The notes beneath the pieces are model-generated. The model worked only from the letters and a program-made list of their open reading frames with translations. It made no database searches and was not told where the DNA came from. From Paenibacillus sp. DMB5 (GTDB lineage: Bacteria > Bacillota > Bacilli > Paenibacillales > Paenibacillaceae): a stretch of DNA of 64,000 nucleotides. How positions within the stretch are numbered: position 1 is the first letter of the stretch; each line of letters starts with the position of its first letter. Below, in pieces: positions 17,041-25,272 of this stretch. The position numbers and the translations under genes are program-made. The stretch lies in contig NZ_LRAC01000171.1 of NCBI RefSeq assembly GCF_001517085.1, positions 1 to 64,000 on the forward strand, given 5' to 3'.

Positions 17041-17181
17041 ATGGCTCTCATTCTCAGTAAGGCTGAACAGGCACTTAACCAGTTAGCAGCCGGCAAGCTG
17101 CCGGCCACACCCCGGGGTTCATCCCCAAATACATTCAGGAAGGTGATTAACTATGCAAGCAACATCCAAACAACTCCCTAA
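17041..17181 (+). CDS. Candidate 46-residue leader ORF overlapping the metal ATPase start
   Basis: ATG 17041 has AGGGG eight bases upstream. The frame encodes 46 residues (begins MALILSKAEQALNQL) and ends at TAA 17179-17181, 29 bases inside the ATPase gene in another frame. Size, ribosome site and overlap would allow translational coupling to the ATPase. I recognise no family and it may be non-functional. Not supported by anything beyond position and signal. Confidence 0.35.
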   Translation: MALILSKAEQALNQLAAGKLPATPRGSSPNTFRKVINYASNIQTTP

Positions 17182-19117
17182 ATCAACAGCCCGCGAGGGT
17201 ACCGGTCAGCAGCCCCGGGCGCCTAAGCCGCGGCGGTTTGACCCGGTAGCTATGCTCAGTAATCCGGAAATGCAGGCTGCGCTAGGCAGCGGGCTGCTGA
17301 TGCTTATAGCCTGGGCAGCCAGCGGCTGGTCAGAAGTACTATCCGTAATACTCTATGTAATTTCATATACAGTAGGCGGCTGGATCAAGGCCAAGGAAGG
17401 TGTAGAGACGCTGGTCAAAGAGCGTGACCTCGACGTCAATCTGCTGATGATTGCCGCTGCACTGGGGGCGGCAGCGATTGGCTACTGGAATGAAGGTGCG
17501 ATGCTGATCTTTATTTTTGCCATGAGCGGAGCGCTGGAGAGCTACACAATGGAACGCAGCAAAAAGGATATTTCCGCGCTGATGGCACTGAAGCCGGCAA
17601 CGGCGATCCGCATTGAGCAGGGAGCGATGAGTGAGGTGCCGATTGACCAGCTGGCGGTAGGCGATCTGCTGCTGGTCCGTCCGGGTGAGCTGATTCCGGC
17701 GGACGGCAAGGTGTGCCGCGGGGAGTCTTCCGTTAATCAGGCCTCCATCACCGGCGAATCGCTGCCGGTCGAGAAGGCGGCCGGCAATGAAGTATTTGCG
17801 GGGACAGTCAATGGAGAAGGTCCGCTGTACATCGAGGTTACGACTGCTGCTGAGGATACGCTTTTTGCCAAGATCATCCGGATGGTCGAGGAAGCAGAGA
17901 CGGAAGTGCCCGATTCGCAGCGCTTCATTAAACGCCTGGAGTCTGTTTATGCCCGGGTTGTTGTTATCGCTACTGCAGCGCTGATTATCCTGCCGCCGTT
18001 TGTGCTGGACTGGAGCTGGAGCAACACCTTCTATAAAGCGATGGTGTTCCTGGTGGTCGCATCTCCGTGCGCCCTCGTTTCATCGATCATGCCCGCCATG
18101 CTGTCGGCCATCTCCAAAAGCGCACGCAAAGGCATTTTGTTCAAAGGCGGCGTCCATCTGGAGAATATGGCAAAGGTGAAGGTGGTCGCTTTTGACAAGA
18201 CGGGGACGCTGACTAAGGGGGTGCCGCAGGTCACTGATCTGATTGCCGGAGAAGGCTACAGCCGTAAGGAGCTGCTGGCCGTCAGTGCTTCCATTGAAAA
18301 GCTGTCCAGTCATCCGCTGGCAGAAGCCGTTGTCCGGCTGGCCGAAGAGGAGCAGGTGGAGCTGTACAGCACGGAAGAGAACAAGTCCGTGACCGGCTGG
18401 GGAATTGAAGGGCGCATTGACGGCAGGCTGTGGAGAATCGGCAGATCGGATATCCTCGATGAGCAGGCACCGGCGGAGGCTGCCGGTTATGCACAGTGGA
18501 CAGCTGTCCGGGAGCAGCTGGAGAGTGTAGGCAAAACCGTTTCGCTGATCCTGGAGGAAGAGCGGATCGCCGGGATGATCGCTTTGCAGGATACGGTACG
18601 TCCGCAGGCGGCAGCCGCTGTGCAGAAACTGCAGAGGCTGGGAGTCAAAGTGGCTATGCTGACAGGAGACCGGAAGGCCGCGGCAGGTGTGATGGCCGGC
18701 AAGACTGGAGTGGATCTGGTATTTGCCGATCTTTTGCCGGAGGATAAGGTTACCCGGATCAAGGAGCTGCGCGGGCAATACGGGCAGGTCGTGATGGTCG
18801 GCGACGGCGTGAATGATGCTCCTGCACTCGCAACAGCTACAGTAGGCATCGGCATGGGAATGAAAGGCAGCGGCGCTGCACTGGAAATTGCCGATGTTGT
18901 ATTGATGAATGACAATATCGAAGAGATTGCCTCGACCATTGAGCTGGCCCGCAGAACGCAGCGGATTGTGAAGCAGAATATGATTTTTGCGGTGACAGTG
19001 ATTGTTACACTGATGCTGAGCAACTTTTTGCAGGGGATTGCCCTTCCGTTCGGCGTAGTCGGCCATGAAGGCAGTACCATCCTGGTCATACTGAACGGGC
19101 TGAGGCTGTTAAGATAA
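17153..19117 (+). CDS. pfeT: P1B4-type metal-transporting P-type ATPase, PfeT-like (iron efflux)
   Basis: 654 residues; AGGAAGGTG precedes the ATG. P-type signatures are complete: actuator TGES in SITGESLPVEK, membrane SPC motif in VVASPCALVSSIMPA, phosphorylated Asp348 in FDKTGTLTKG, TGDRKAAAG and GDGVNDAPALA. The C-terminal VVGHEGSTILVILNGLRLL, with SPC instead of CPC and no N-terminal CxxC metal-binding domain, is typical of the P1B4 group that includes B. subtilis PfeT (formerly ZosA), an Fe(II) exporter. The Fur-like box upstream fits that role. Zn, Co or Cd transport cannot be excluded. A CadA-type identity is less likely without the N-terminal domain. Confidence 0.85.
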   Translation: MQATSKQLPKSTAREGTGQQPRAPKPRRFDPVAMLSNPEMQAALGSGLLMLIAWAASGWSEVLSVILYVISYTVGGWIKAKEGVETLVKERDLDVNLLMIAAALGAAAIGYWNEGAMLIFIFAMSGALESYTMERSKKDISALMALKPATAIRIEQGAMSEVPIDQLAVGDLLLVRPGELIPADGKVCRGESSVNQASITGESLPVEKAAGNEVFAGTVNGEGPLYIEVTTAAEDTLFAKIIRMVEEAETEVPDSQRFIKRLESVYARVVVIATAALIILPPFVLDWSWSNTFYKAMVFLVVASPCALVSSIMPAMLSAISKSARKGILFKGGVHLENMAKVKVVAFDKTGTLTKGVPQVTDLIAGEGYSRKELLAVSASIEKLSSHPLAEAVVRLAEEEQVELYSTEENKSVTGWGIEGRIDGRLWRIGRSDILDEQAPAEAAGYAQWTAVREQLESVGKTVSLILEEERIAGMIALQDTVRPQAAAAVQKLQRLGVKVAMLTGDRKAAAGVMAGKTGVDLVFADLLPEDKVTRIKELRGQYGQVVMVGDGVNDAPALATATVGIGMGMKGSGAALEIADVVLMNDNIEEIASTIELARRTQRIVKQNMIFAVTVIVTLMLSNFLQGIALPFGVVGHEGSTILVILNGLRLLR

Positions 19118-19278
19118 TGAGCTGCGAACAGCGGATATAGTCCGGAGAATGGGCCGATCCGAACATAAAAATCATTAGTTCAATCTATATAATAAGGGTA
19201 ACAATCCTGCTTCAGGAAAATTAATTGTTTAAAATTGAATTGTTCACAAAAAAGGTCCATTCGCACGAGTCTGGCATA

Positions 19279-19307
19279 TTGACATATTCCCTTGAGATGA
19301 TCATAAT
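19279..19307 (+). promoter_or_regulatory. Sigma-A type promoter of trxB
   Basis: TTGACA (19279-19284), 17-base spacer, CATAAT (19302-19307), 78 bases before the trxB start. Confidence 0.7.
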
Positions 19308-19385
19308 AAATACTACATTATAATTATTTTAATTAAGGAATTGCAGATCCGGCGCTCAGCCGTCCATCTCAAGGAGGATATCATT

Positions 19386-20327
19386 ATGTACAAATCCATT
19401 ATTGTTGGTACCGGACCGGCCGGACTGACTGCTGCTATTTATCTGGCCCGTGCCAACCTTAACCCGCTGGTTATTGAAGGCCCGCAGCCGGGTGGACAGC
19501 TTACCACCACAACTGAAATTGAGAATTTTCCGGGATTCCCTGAAGGGATTATGGGACCGGAACTTATGGACAATATGCGTCAGCAGGCTGAGCGCTTCGG
19601 TGCGAAGTTTATTACCGGCTGGGTGAACAGCGTGGAGCTGGGTGACCGCCCGTTCAAGCTGCATGTAGAAGGAATGGGTGAGCTGGTAACGGATACCCTG
19701 ATCATCTCCACCGGTGCAACAGCCAAGTACCTCGGCATTCCGGGTGAGCAGGACAATATCGGCCGCGGGGTCAGCACATGCGCTACCTGTGACGGATTCT
19801 TTTTCCGCGGTAAAGAGATTGTCGTTGTCGGCGGCGGAGATTCCGCACTTGAGGAAGCGGGCTTCCTGACCCGTTTTGCATCCAAGGTCACCCTGGTACA
19901 CCGCCGTGAAGAACTGCGCGGCTCCAAGATTATGCAGGAGCGTGTACGCGACAACAATAAAGTAACCTGGGGCCTCAACCGCACTCCGCTGGAAGTAGTA
20001 GCCGGTGATAAAGGCGTAACCGGACTTAAGGTGCTGAACAATATAACCGGTCAAGAAGAACTGATTGAAGCAAGCGGTGTATTCGTAGCCATCGGGCATC
20101 ATCCGAACACTTCTTTCCTGGGCGGACAGATCACAACCGATGCTAACGGATATATCGTAACCAATCCGGGTACTTCCGAGACGAACATTCCGGGGGTCTT
20201 CGCTTGCGGCGACGTGCAGGATACCCGTTACAGACAGGCGATTACTGCAGCAGGCAGCGGATGTATGGCAGCAATGGATGCCGAGAAATATATTGAAAGC
20301 CTGGAGCACAGCGCTGTTATTCTGTAA
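19386..20327 (+). CDS. trxB: Thioredoxin reductase
   Basis: 313 residues from ATG 19386, preceded by AAGGAGGATATCATT. FAD-binding GTGPAGLTAAIYLARA is at the N-terminus, the redox-active pair is Cys132/Cys135 in STCATCDGFF, NADPH-binding is VVGGGDSALEEA and the C-terminal FAD motif is FACGDVQDTRYRQAITAAGSG. It transfers electrons from NADPH to thioredoxin in the cytoplasm. The glutaredoxin-like gene follows 27 bases later, so they form a redox operon. The Cys-type peroxidase at 965-1507 is a possible downstream user through thioredoxin. Confidence 0.97.
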   Translation: MYKSIIVGTGPAGLTAAIYLARANLNPLVIEGPQPGGQLTTTTEIENFPGFPEGIMGPELMDNMRQQAERFGAKFITGWVNSVELGDRPFKLHVEGMGELVTDTLIISTGATAKYLGIPGEQDNIGRGVSTCATCDGFFFRGKEIVVVGGGDSALEEAGFLTRFASKVTLVHRREELRGSKIMQERVRDNNKVTWGLNRTPLEVVAGDKGVTGLKVLNNITGQEELIEASGVFVAIGHHPNTSFLGGQITTDANGYIVTNPGTSETNIPGVFACGDVQDTRYRQAITAAGSGCMAAMDAEKYIESLEHSAVIL

Positions 20328-20354
20328 TACCAAACCTTTAGGAGGGAACATCCG

Positions 20355-20588
20355 ATGGAAAATGTAATTGTGTATACATCCACCAATTGTCCGCACTGCC
20401 GTCAGGTCAAAAGCTTCCTGAGTGAAAAAGGCGTACCCTACGAGGAGCGCAACATCGAGCAGAACGATGACTTTGCCCAGCAGGTATGGGATATGGGAAT
20501 GAGAGCAGTACCTGTAACGGTAATCGGCGATTTCAAAATCGTAGGCATGAATAAAACCCAATTCGCAAAAGCACTGGCAACTGTATAA
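20355..20588 (+). CDS. Glutaredoxin-family (NrdH/YruB-like) redox protein
   Basis: 77 residues, one thioredoxin-fold domain. The active site is Cys12-Pro-His-Cys15 (TNCPHCRQVKSFL), the cis-Pro motif is AVPVTVIG, and the C-terminal part has a GMNKTQFAKAL segment. NrdH-like glutaredoxins are reduced by thioredoxin reductase rather than glutathione, which agrees with its position directly after trxB. GGAGGGAACATCCG precedes the ATG. A weak hairpin follows. Confidence 0.92.
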   Translation: MENVIVYTSTNCPHCRQVKSFLSEKGVPYEERNIEQNDDFAQQVWDMGMRAVPVTVIGDFKIVGMNKTQFAKALATV

Positions 20589-20615
20589 GCAACCGTTGTT
20601 CATTATAGAATATGT

Positions 20616-20648
20616 ACCGGCCGCTTCCTTAACGGGGGCGGTCTTTGC
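20616..20648 (+). terminator. Possible terminator of the trxB operon
   Basis: ACCGGCC pairs imperfectly with GGGGCGGT and is followed by CTTTGCTTT. Confidence 0.4.
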
Positions 20649-20689
20649 TTTCGCTTCGTGATTCAACTTCAAAGGGGGGGCTGTGTGTC

Positions 20690-21130
20690 TTGTTAATATG
20701 CTTAAGGGATTATTGGAACCAGGACGCGGTGATGGAGCTGCTTGCCCTGTGTATGGCTGATGGGAAAGAGGCTGCGGAGCAGGAGATGAACCGGTATTTT
20801 ACCGGTGATTCGAGGGAGCTGTTCGGCTGTTTTATAAATGGGGAGCTGAGCGGAATTACAGGGCTGCAGCGGCATAATGAGCATACGGTAGAAATTAGGC
20901 ATATTGCCGTGAAGCCGGAATGGCAGGGCAAAGGAATCGGGCGGGGAATGATTGCCGAGGTCAGCCGGGCAGCCGGGATCGAGACGGTTACGGCGGAGAC
21001 GGATCATGAGGCTGCCGGATTCTACAGAAGCACGGGCTTTGCCGTTACCAGCCTGGGTGAAAAATACCCCGGAGTCGAACGCTTTGCCTGCGTATTGTCC
21101 GTAAATGCACTGGCGCAGAGCAGAATGTGA
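20690..21130 (+). CDS. GNAT family N-acetyltransferase
   Basis: 146 residues from a TTG at 20690, chosen because GGGGGGG lies about nine bases upstream; no ATG is suitably placed near the N-terminus. Acetyl-CoA binding motif A is IRHIAVKPEWQGKGIGRGMI, and the C-terminal AAGFYRSTGFAVTS is the usual motif B. Substrate unknown. The N-terminus (ICLRDYWNQDAVMELL) and length match small stand-alone GNATs. Confidence 0.85.
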   Translation: MLICLRDYWNQDAVMELLALCMADGKEAAEQEMNRYFTGDSRELFGCFINGELSGITGLQRHNEHTVEIRHIAVKPEWQGKGIGRGMIAEVSRAAGIETVTAETDHEAAGFYRSTGFAVTSLGEKYPGVERFACVLSVNALAQSRM

Positions 21131-21166
21131 GCTCTTTTAACTGCAAAGTCTGGCTTTATCAGATTA

Positions 21167-21844
21167 TCAAGGTGATTGGGTTGTGTAGTGCTGAATTATA
21201 TTTATCAATTCTTCTAAATCATCCACTATAGCATCAGCATCAGTAATAGCATCAACCGGTCCATTTCGTTTCCAGACCGCCTTCATTCCAGCGTCACGGC
21301 TTGCCCGTATATCGTTTTCCGGGTGATCTCCAACAAAGAGAGCCTTATCGGCGGTTACTCCAAGTTTAGCCAATGCACGATTGAAAATAGCTTTATCAGG
21401 CTTCCGCAGTCCTTCCCACTCAGATATTAGTACCTCGTCAAATAGATGTTCGATATGTAAGGCCTTGAAGTTATCATATTGGAATTGGCCAAAACCGTTT
21501 GATACCAAGGCTAACTTTATGTCTTGTTCCTTTAACGCGGTAAGCATCTTTAGCAGGTTCGGAAAACCTGTACAATGCTTATGAAAGTTCTTTATGTAGT
21601 CATTTAAAAGTAATGCCCAGTCCATATTTTGAATGGAAAACTCATGTAGAAGCTGTTGATATACTTTATCCTTCCATACGTAACCATGATTATCAAGTTC
21701 AATAAAACGTTGAACAAAGATTTCTTCGGCAACGGTTTGAAGCTCCGGGTAACGATTATATTGATCTCTTACAAATATAGATAGTGATGAATCCCGGTCC
21801 AGCAATGTTCCGTCCAAATCAAAAAGAACCGCAGCGATAATCAT
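21167..21844 (-). CDS. HAD-superfamily hydrolase
   Basis: 225 residues. Motif I is LFDLDGTLLDRD with nucleophile Asp and acid/base Asp, motif II is LVSNGFG, motif III is Lys in LRKPDKAIF and motif IV is FVGDHPENDI. A helical cap lies between motifs I and II. This is the YjjG/haloacid-dehalogenase-like phosphatase group; substrate unknown. GAGGAGA precedes the ATG on the minus strand. The gene is clearly richer in A/T, with different codon choice, than its neighbours, which suggests recent acquisition. Confidence 0.9.
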   Translation of the reverse strand: MIIAAVLFDLDGTLLDRDSSLSIFVRDQYNRYPELQTVAEEIFVQRFIELDNHGYVWKDKVYQQLLHEFSIQNMDWALLLNDYIKNFHKHCTGFPNLLKMLTALKEQDIKLALVSNGFGQFQYDNFKALHIEHLFDEVLISEWEGLRKPDKAIFNRALAKLGVTADKALFVGDHPENDIRASRDAGMKAVWKRNGPVDAITDADAIVDDLEELINIIQHYTTQSP

Positions 21845-21876
21845 TGTTTCTGTGTCTCCTCTAGATTCAATATTTT

Positions 21877-21916
21877 AAAAGGCCATGCCGTCCCTTCCGG
21901 GGCGGTATGGCCTTTT
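21877..21916 (-). terminator. Terminator of the small membrane protein gene
   Basis: AAAAGGCCATGCCG pairs with CGGTATGGCCTTTT, giving T-runs on both strands; it lies just downstream of the minus-strand gene at 21955-22161. Confidence 0.85.
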
Positions 21917-21954
21917 CTCTTGGACCCGCATGAACATCCATCCGGTAATATACG

Positions 21955-22161
21955 TTAAGTAAACATGTGGGTGATAGACATGACAACCTGAAAAACACCA
22001 TAGACAGCGGCACCGCTGATAATCAGCATGATGCCTGACTTTTTCTTTGATTGAAACAGGCGCAGTACACCGAGGCTGACCAAAGGAGCGATAATGAGTA
22101 AAAGCAGCAGCACAGTGATGAACATCTGCGCCGAAATGTCAGATGTATCAACATAGGTCAT
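21955..22161 (-). CDS. Small membrane protein, two predicted helices
   Basis: 68 residues. Two hydrophobic segments (about residues 13-34 and 43-63) are separated by a QSKKKSG basic loop, so the loop is probably cytoplasmic. GGAGAG precedes the ATG on the minus strand, and a terminator follows. Family not recognised; small proteins of this design are common in Paenibacillus. No functional clue from neighbours. Confidence 0.7.
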   Translation of the reverse strand: MTYVDTSDISAQMFITVLLLLLIIAPLVSLGVLRLFQSKKKSGIMLIISGAAVYGVFQVVMSITHMFT

Positions 22162-22292
22162 AAACTCACTCTCCGTTCAGGGAAAAACCAGTGTGACATA
22201 TATCACACTTATATGAGTTTAATTATAAAACATTCCTGCTGTTTTTGCTGCACCCAAGCTGCCCTAATTGCGGCAATTTTACGTCAATTTAT

Positions 22293-23450
22293 TTATAGGG
22301 TTACCCGGATATTGCCGAGAAAATGCATGACGGCCGAGAATCCGGCGCCGATTACGGTTCCGCGGCTGCCCAGGCGGGAGAAGGTAATCTCCAGCTGCTG
22401 CTTGTGGTAGGGGAGCGTGCGCTCGGCTACGACCCGGCGCAGCGGCCCGCCCAGCCAGGGCTCAGCCTCCGATAACGCTCCGCCGATAACAATCAGCTCC
22501 GGATTGAAGCTGTTGATCAGATTGGTTACGCCGATCCCCAGATATTCCCCGATCGAGGCGAAGTGCTGCAGAACATCCGGCTGCCCGGATATGGCGTGAC
22601 GGACAAGCTCGCCCGTTGTGCGTGCAGGCAGGGAGAGGCCCGGATTGTCATACGTTTTCTCCGAGGCATACAGCTCCCAGCATCCGCGGCTGCCGCAGCT
22701 GCAGGGCTTGCCCTGGGCTTCAATCGTCATGTGGCCGGTCTCTCCGGCATAGCCGCGCGCGCCCTTGTACAGCTCTCCGCCGATAATAATCCCCGAGCCG
22801 ATCCCTGATCCGGCACTGATGTACAGAAGGTGCCGCACATCGCGCGCCGCACCGAAATTCAGCTCGCCCTGCGCACCGGCATTTGCTTCATTGTCAATGG
22901 TAACAGGCACCGCGAAGCTGCTCTCCAGCATGCCCCGCAGATCGACCATTTCCCAGCCAAGGTTGGGGGCGAACAGCACAATTCCGTCATCGACCATGCC
23001 CGGAACCCCTACGCCGATCCCTACAATGCCATAGTGGGAAGGTGGAGCCTGGGCGATTAGTCCGCTGATGATGCTCTTCATCTGCTCCAGCACATAAGGG
23101 AAATCATGTGCAGCCAGCGGGCAGTCCACCTCCTGCAGAACTCCTCCATCCAGATCGCACAGCACGGCGGTAAGCTGCTTCACCCGCAGCTCAATGCCGA
23201 TGACGCTGCCTGCCGTGGCATTAAAATGCAGGATCAGCGGCTTGCGCCCGCCGCTCGACTCCCCGGGCCCGGCTTCGGTAACCAGCTCCTGGGTACACAG
23301 CTCGGCAACCAGATTGGAGACGGTGGCTTTATTAAGGCCGGTCATCTCGGACACCCGGGCCCGCGAGACGGGGGCGTGCATGCGGATTGTATGTAGAATA
23401 AGCGATTTATTGATCTTTTTGACCAGTGCCTGGTCGGCAGTAACCTTCAC
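22293..23450 (-). CDS. xylR: Xylose operon repressor, ROK family
   Basis: 385 residues from GTG 23450, preceded by AAGGAAG; this gives the start VKVTADQALVKKIN, which matches the start of Bacillus XylR proteins, while an upstream ATG at 23489 does not. The N-terminal winged helix (SRARVSEMTGLNKATVSNLV) binds DNA. The ROK sugar-binding domain shows ISAGSGIGSGIIIGG, the GHM histidine and the zinc site CSCGSRGCWE. Without xylose it represses the divergent xylA/xylB genes; xylose releases it. The position, divergent from xylA across a 291-base region containing palindromes, supports the assignment. Confidence 0.94.
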   Translation of the reverse strand: MKVTADQALVKKINKSLILHTIRMHAPVSRARVSEMTGLNKATVSNLVAELCTQELVTEAGPGESSGGRKPLILHFNATAGSVIGIELRVKQLTAVLCDLDGGVLQEVDCPLAAHDFPYVLEQMKSIISGLIAQAPPSHYGIVGIGVGVPGMVDDGIVLFAPNLGWEMVDLRGMLESSFAVPVTIDNEANAGAQGELNFGAARDVRHLLYISAGSGIGSGIIIGGELYKGARGYAGETGHMTIEAQGKPCSCGSRGCWELYASEKTYDNPGLSLPARTTGELVRHAISGQPDVLQHFASIGEYLGIGVTNLINSFNPELIVIGGALSEAEPWLGGPLRRVVAERTLPYHKQQLEITFSRLGSRGTVIGAGFSAVMHFLGNIRVTL

Positions 23451-23648
23451 GCAGTACACTTCCTTTTTTGACAACGTTCTCATTAACATATGACCTTTAG
23501 TCTAGTGCGATGTCTGTTAAAAAGCAACAGGCTTTGCAGCGGCATCCCGGAAAAAAAGCTGCAGATAAGTACAGCAGGCTTACGCATACGTGCAGCCGCA
23601 GGCGGGTACTTTATGGTCAGGCTCCGCAGTGAAAAAAAAGTTTTTAAA

Positions 23649-23673
23649 ACTTTGTTTAACCAATATACAAAGT
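23649..23673. promoter_or_regulatory. Candidate XylR operator
   Basis: ACTTTGT-N11-ACAAAGT inverted repeat in the xylR-xylA divergent region, with the TTTGTT...ACAAA core seen in Bacillus xyl operators. An overlapping perfect palindrome, AAGTTTTTAAAACTT, is at 23638-23652. Confidence 0.55.
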
Positions 23674-23697
23674 CAAAAAGATGTGTTAAGATGATGC

Positions 23698-23711
23698 TGT
23701 AAACGCTTGCG
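23698..23711 (+). promoter_or_regulatory. cre site (CcpA) in the xylA leader
   Basis: TGTAAACGCTTGCG agrees with the cre consensus TGWAARCGYTWNCW at 13 of 14 positions, 31 bases before xylA. Implies glucose repression of xylose use. Confidence 0.75.
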
Positions 23712-23741
23712 GGCGAAGCAAAATAGAGGAGGATTTTACTA

Positions 23742-25061
23742 ATGGCTTATTTCGAAACAGTAGGCAAGATCTCTTATGAGGGCAGCCGTTCCACTAACCC
23801 TTACGCATTCAAATTCTACAATCCGAAAGAAATCGTAGCCGGCAAAACGATGGAAGAGCATCTGAAATTTGCAATGGCATACTGGCATACATTAACAGCA
23901 GGCGGTTCCGATCCGTTCGGCGCTGAAACAGCAGTCCGTTCCTGGGATAAGCTGAGCACACTGGACAAGGCTAAGGCACGTGCAGAAGCCGCTTTCGAAT
24001 TCATGGAAAAGATGGACCTGCAATACTACTGCTTCCACGACGTAGACATCGCTCCGGAAGGCGCATCCCTGCGTGAGTTCTACAGCAACATCGACACCAT
24101 CGTGGACATCCTTGAACAGGGCATGAAGGCTTCCGGCAAAAAACTGCTGTGGAACACAGCCAACATGTTCACCAACCCGCGCTTCATGCACGGTGCAGGC
24201 TCCACCTGCAATGCTGATGTGTTCGCACACGCAGCTGCACAAGTGAAGAAGGGTCTGGAAGTTGGTAAACGTCTGGGCGCTGACAACTATGTATTCTGGG
24301 GCGGCCGTGAAGGCTACGAAACCCTGCTGAACACAGATATGTCTCTTGAGCAGGACAACATTGCCCGCCTGTTCAGCATGGCAGTAGATTACGCTAAGGA
24401 AATCGGCTTCGACGGCCAGTTCCTGATCGAGCCTAAACCGAAAGAGCCTACCAAACACCAATATGACTTTGACGCTGCAACCTGCATTGCGTTCCTGCAG
24501 AAATACAATCTTGAAAAGCACTTCAAGCTGAACCTTGAAGCCAACCATGCCACACTGGCAGGACACACCTTCGAGCACGAGCTGCGTGTAGCACGCATCA
24601 ACGGCATGCTGGGATCGCTGGATGCGAACCAGGGCGATCCGCTGCTGGGCTGGGATACAGATGAATTCCCTGCAAGCATCTATGACGCTACCCTGACACT
24701 TTATGAAGTACTGAAGAACGACGGACTCGGCAAAGGCGGTATCAACTTCGACTCCAAGGTACGCCGTCCTTCCTTCGAGCCTGAGGATCTGTTCCTGGCG
24801 CACATCTCCGGTATGGACGTTTATGCCAAAGGTCTGAAAGTGGCTGCCAAGCTGATCGAAGACCGCGTATTCGATGACTTCATCGCTAAACGTTACAGCA
24901 GCTTCACTGAAGGCGTAGGCGCTGATATCGTATCCGGCAAAGCTACTCTGGCTTCCCTTGCTGACTATGCGCTGAACAACGAAAATCCGCGTCCGAACCA
25001 ATCCGGACGTCAAGAGCTGCTGAGAGCTACTCTGAACCAGTACATTCTTACTGTAGAGTAA
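23742..25061 (+). CDS. xylA: Xylose isomerase
   Basis: 439 residues, the class II (long) xylose isomerase length. The active-site motif CFHDVDIAPEG carries His99 and Asp102. Metal ligands are in FLIEPKPKEPTKHQYDFD, NLEANHATLAGH and SLDANQGDPLLGWDTDEF. It interconverts D-xylose and D-xylulose. GAGGAGG precedes the ATG. It is controlled by XylR and CcpA sites upstream, and a strong hairpin separates it from xylB, so xylB is probably partly independent or expressed by read-through. Confidence 0.98.
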   Translation: MAYFETVGKISYEGSRSTNPYAFKFYNPKEIVAGKTMEEHLKFAMAYWHTLTAGGSDPFGAETAVRSWDKLSTLDKAKARAEAAFEFMEKMDLQYYCFHDVDIAPEGASLREFYSNIDTIVDILEQGMKASGKKLLWNTANMFTNPRFMHGAGSTCNADVFAHAAAQVKKGLEVGKRLGADNYVFWGGREGYETLLNTDMSLEQDNIARLFSMAVDYAKEIGFDGQFLIEPKPKEPTKHQYDFDAATCIAFLQKYNLEKHFKLNLEANHATLAGHTFEHELRVARINGMLGSLDANQGDPLLGWDTDEFPASIYDATLTLYEVLKNDGLGKGGINFDSKVRRPSFEPEDLFLAHISGMDVYAKGLKVAAKLIEDRVFDDFIAKRYSSFTEGVGADIVSGKATLASLADYALNNENPRPNQSGRQELLRATLNQYILTVE

Positions 25062-25116
25062 GCAGAACTGCCGGATTAGCGGCTCTGCCGCTGGTTCCTC
25101 TATAACTAACGCAACG

Positions 25117-25154
25117 GGGGTTGCTGAAGAAAGCATTCTTCGGCAGCCCCTTTT
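25117..25154 (+). terminator. Terminator between xylA and xylB
   Basis: GGGGTTGCTGAAGAA pairs with TTCTTCGGCAGCCCC and runs into TTTT. Confidence 0.92.
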
Positions 25155-25272
25155 CTTGTTCAAATGAATTAGATATGCTATTTATATCCAAAGAGAATGC
25201 TTACGAAGCAAGTTATATTGCGAAGATTAAACAGTGAAGATTATGCTTCATATATCTTTTAGGAGGCCAACT

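Noticed and set aside
23892..25163. A 423-residue open frame antisense to xylA, and similar long antisense frames inside the kinases, xylB and lysP
   Set aside because: They lie wholly within well-identified genes, have no ribosome site or family resemblance, and arise from codon bias on the opposite strand.
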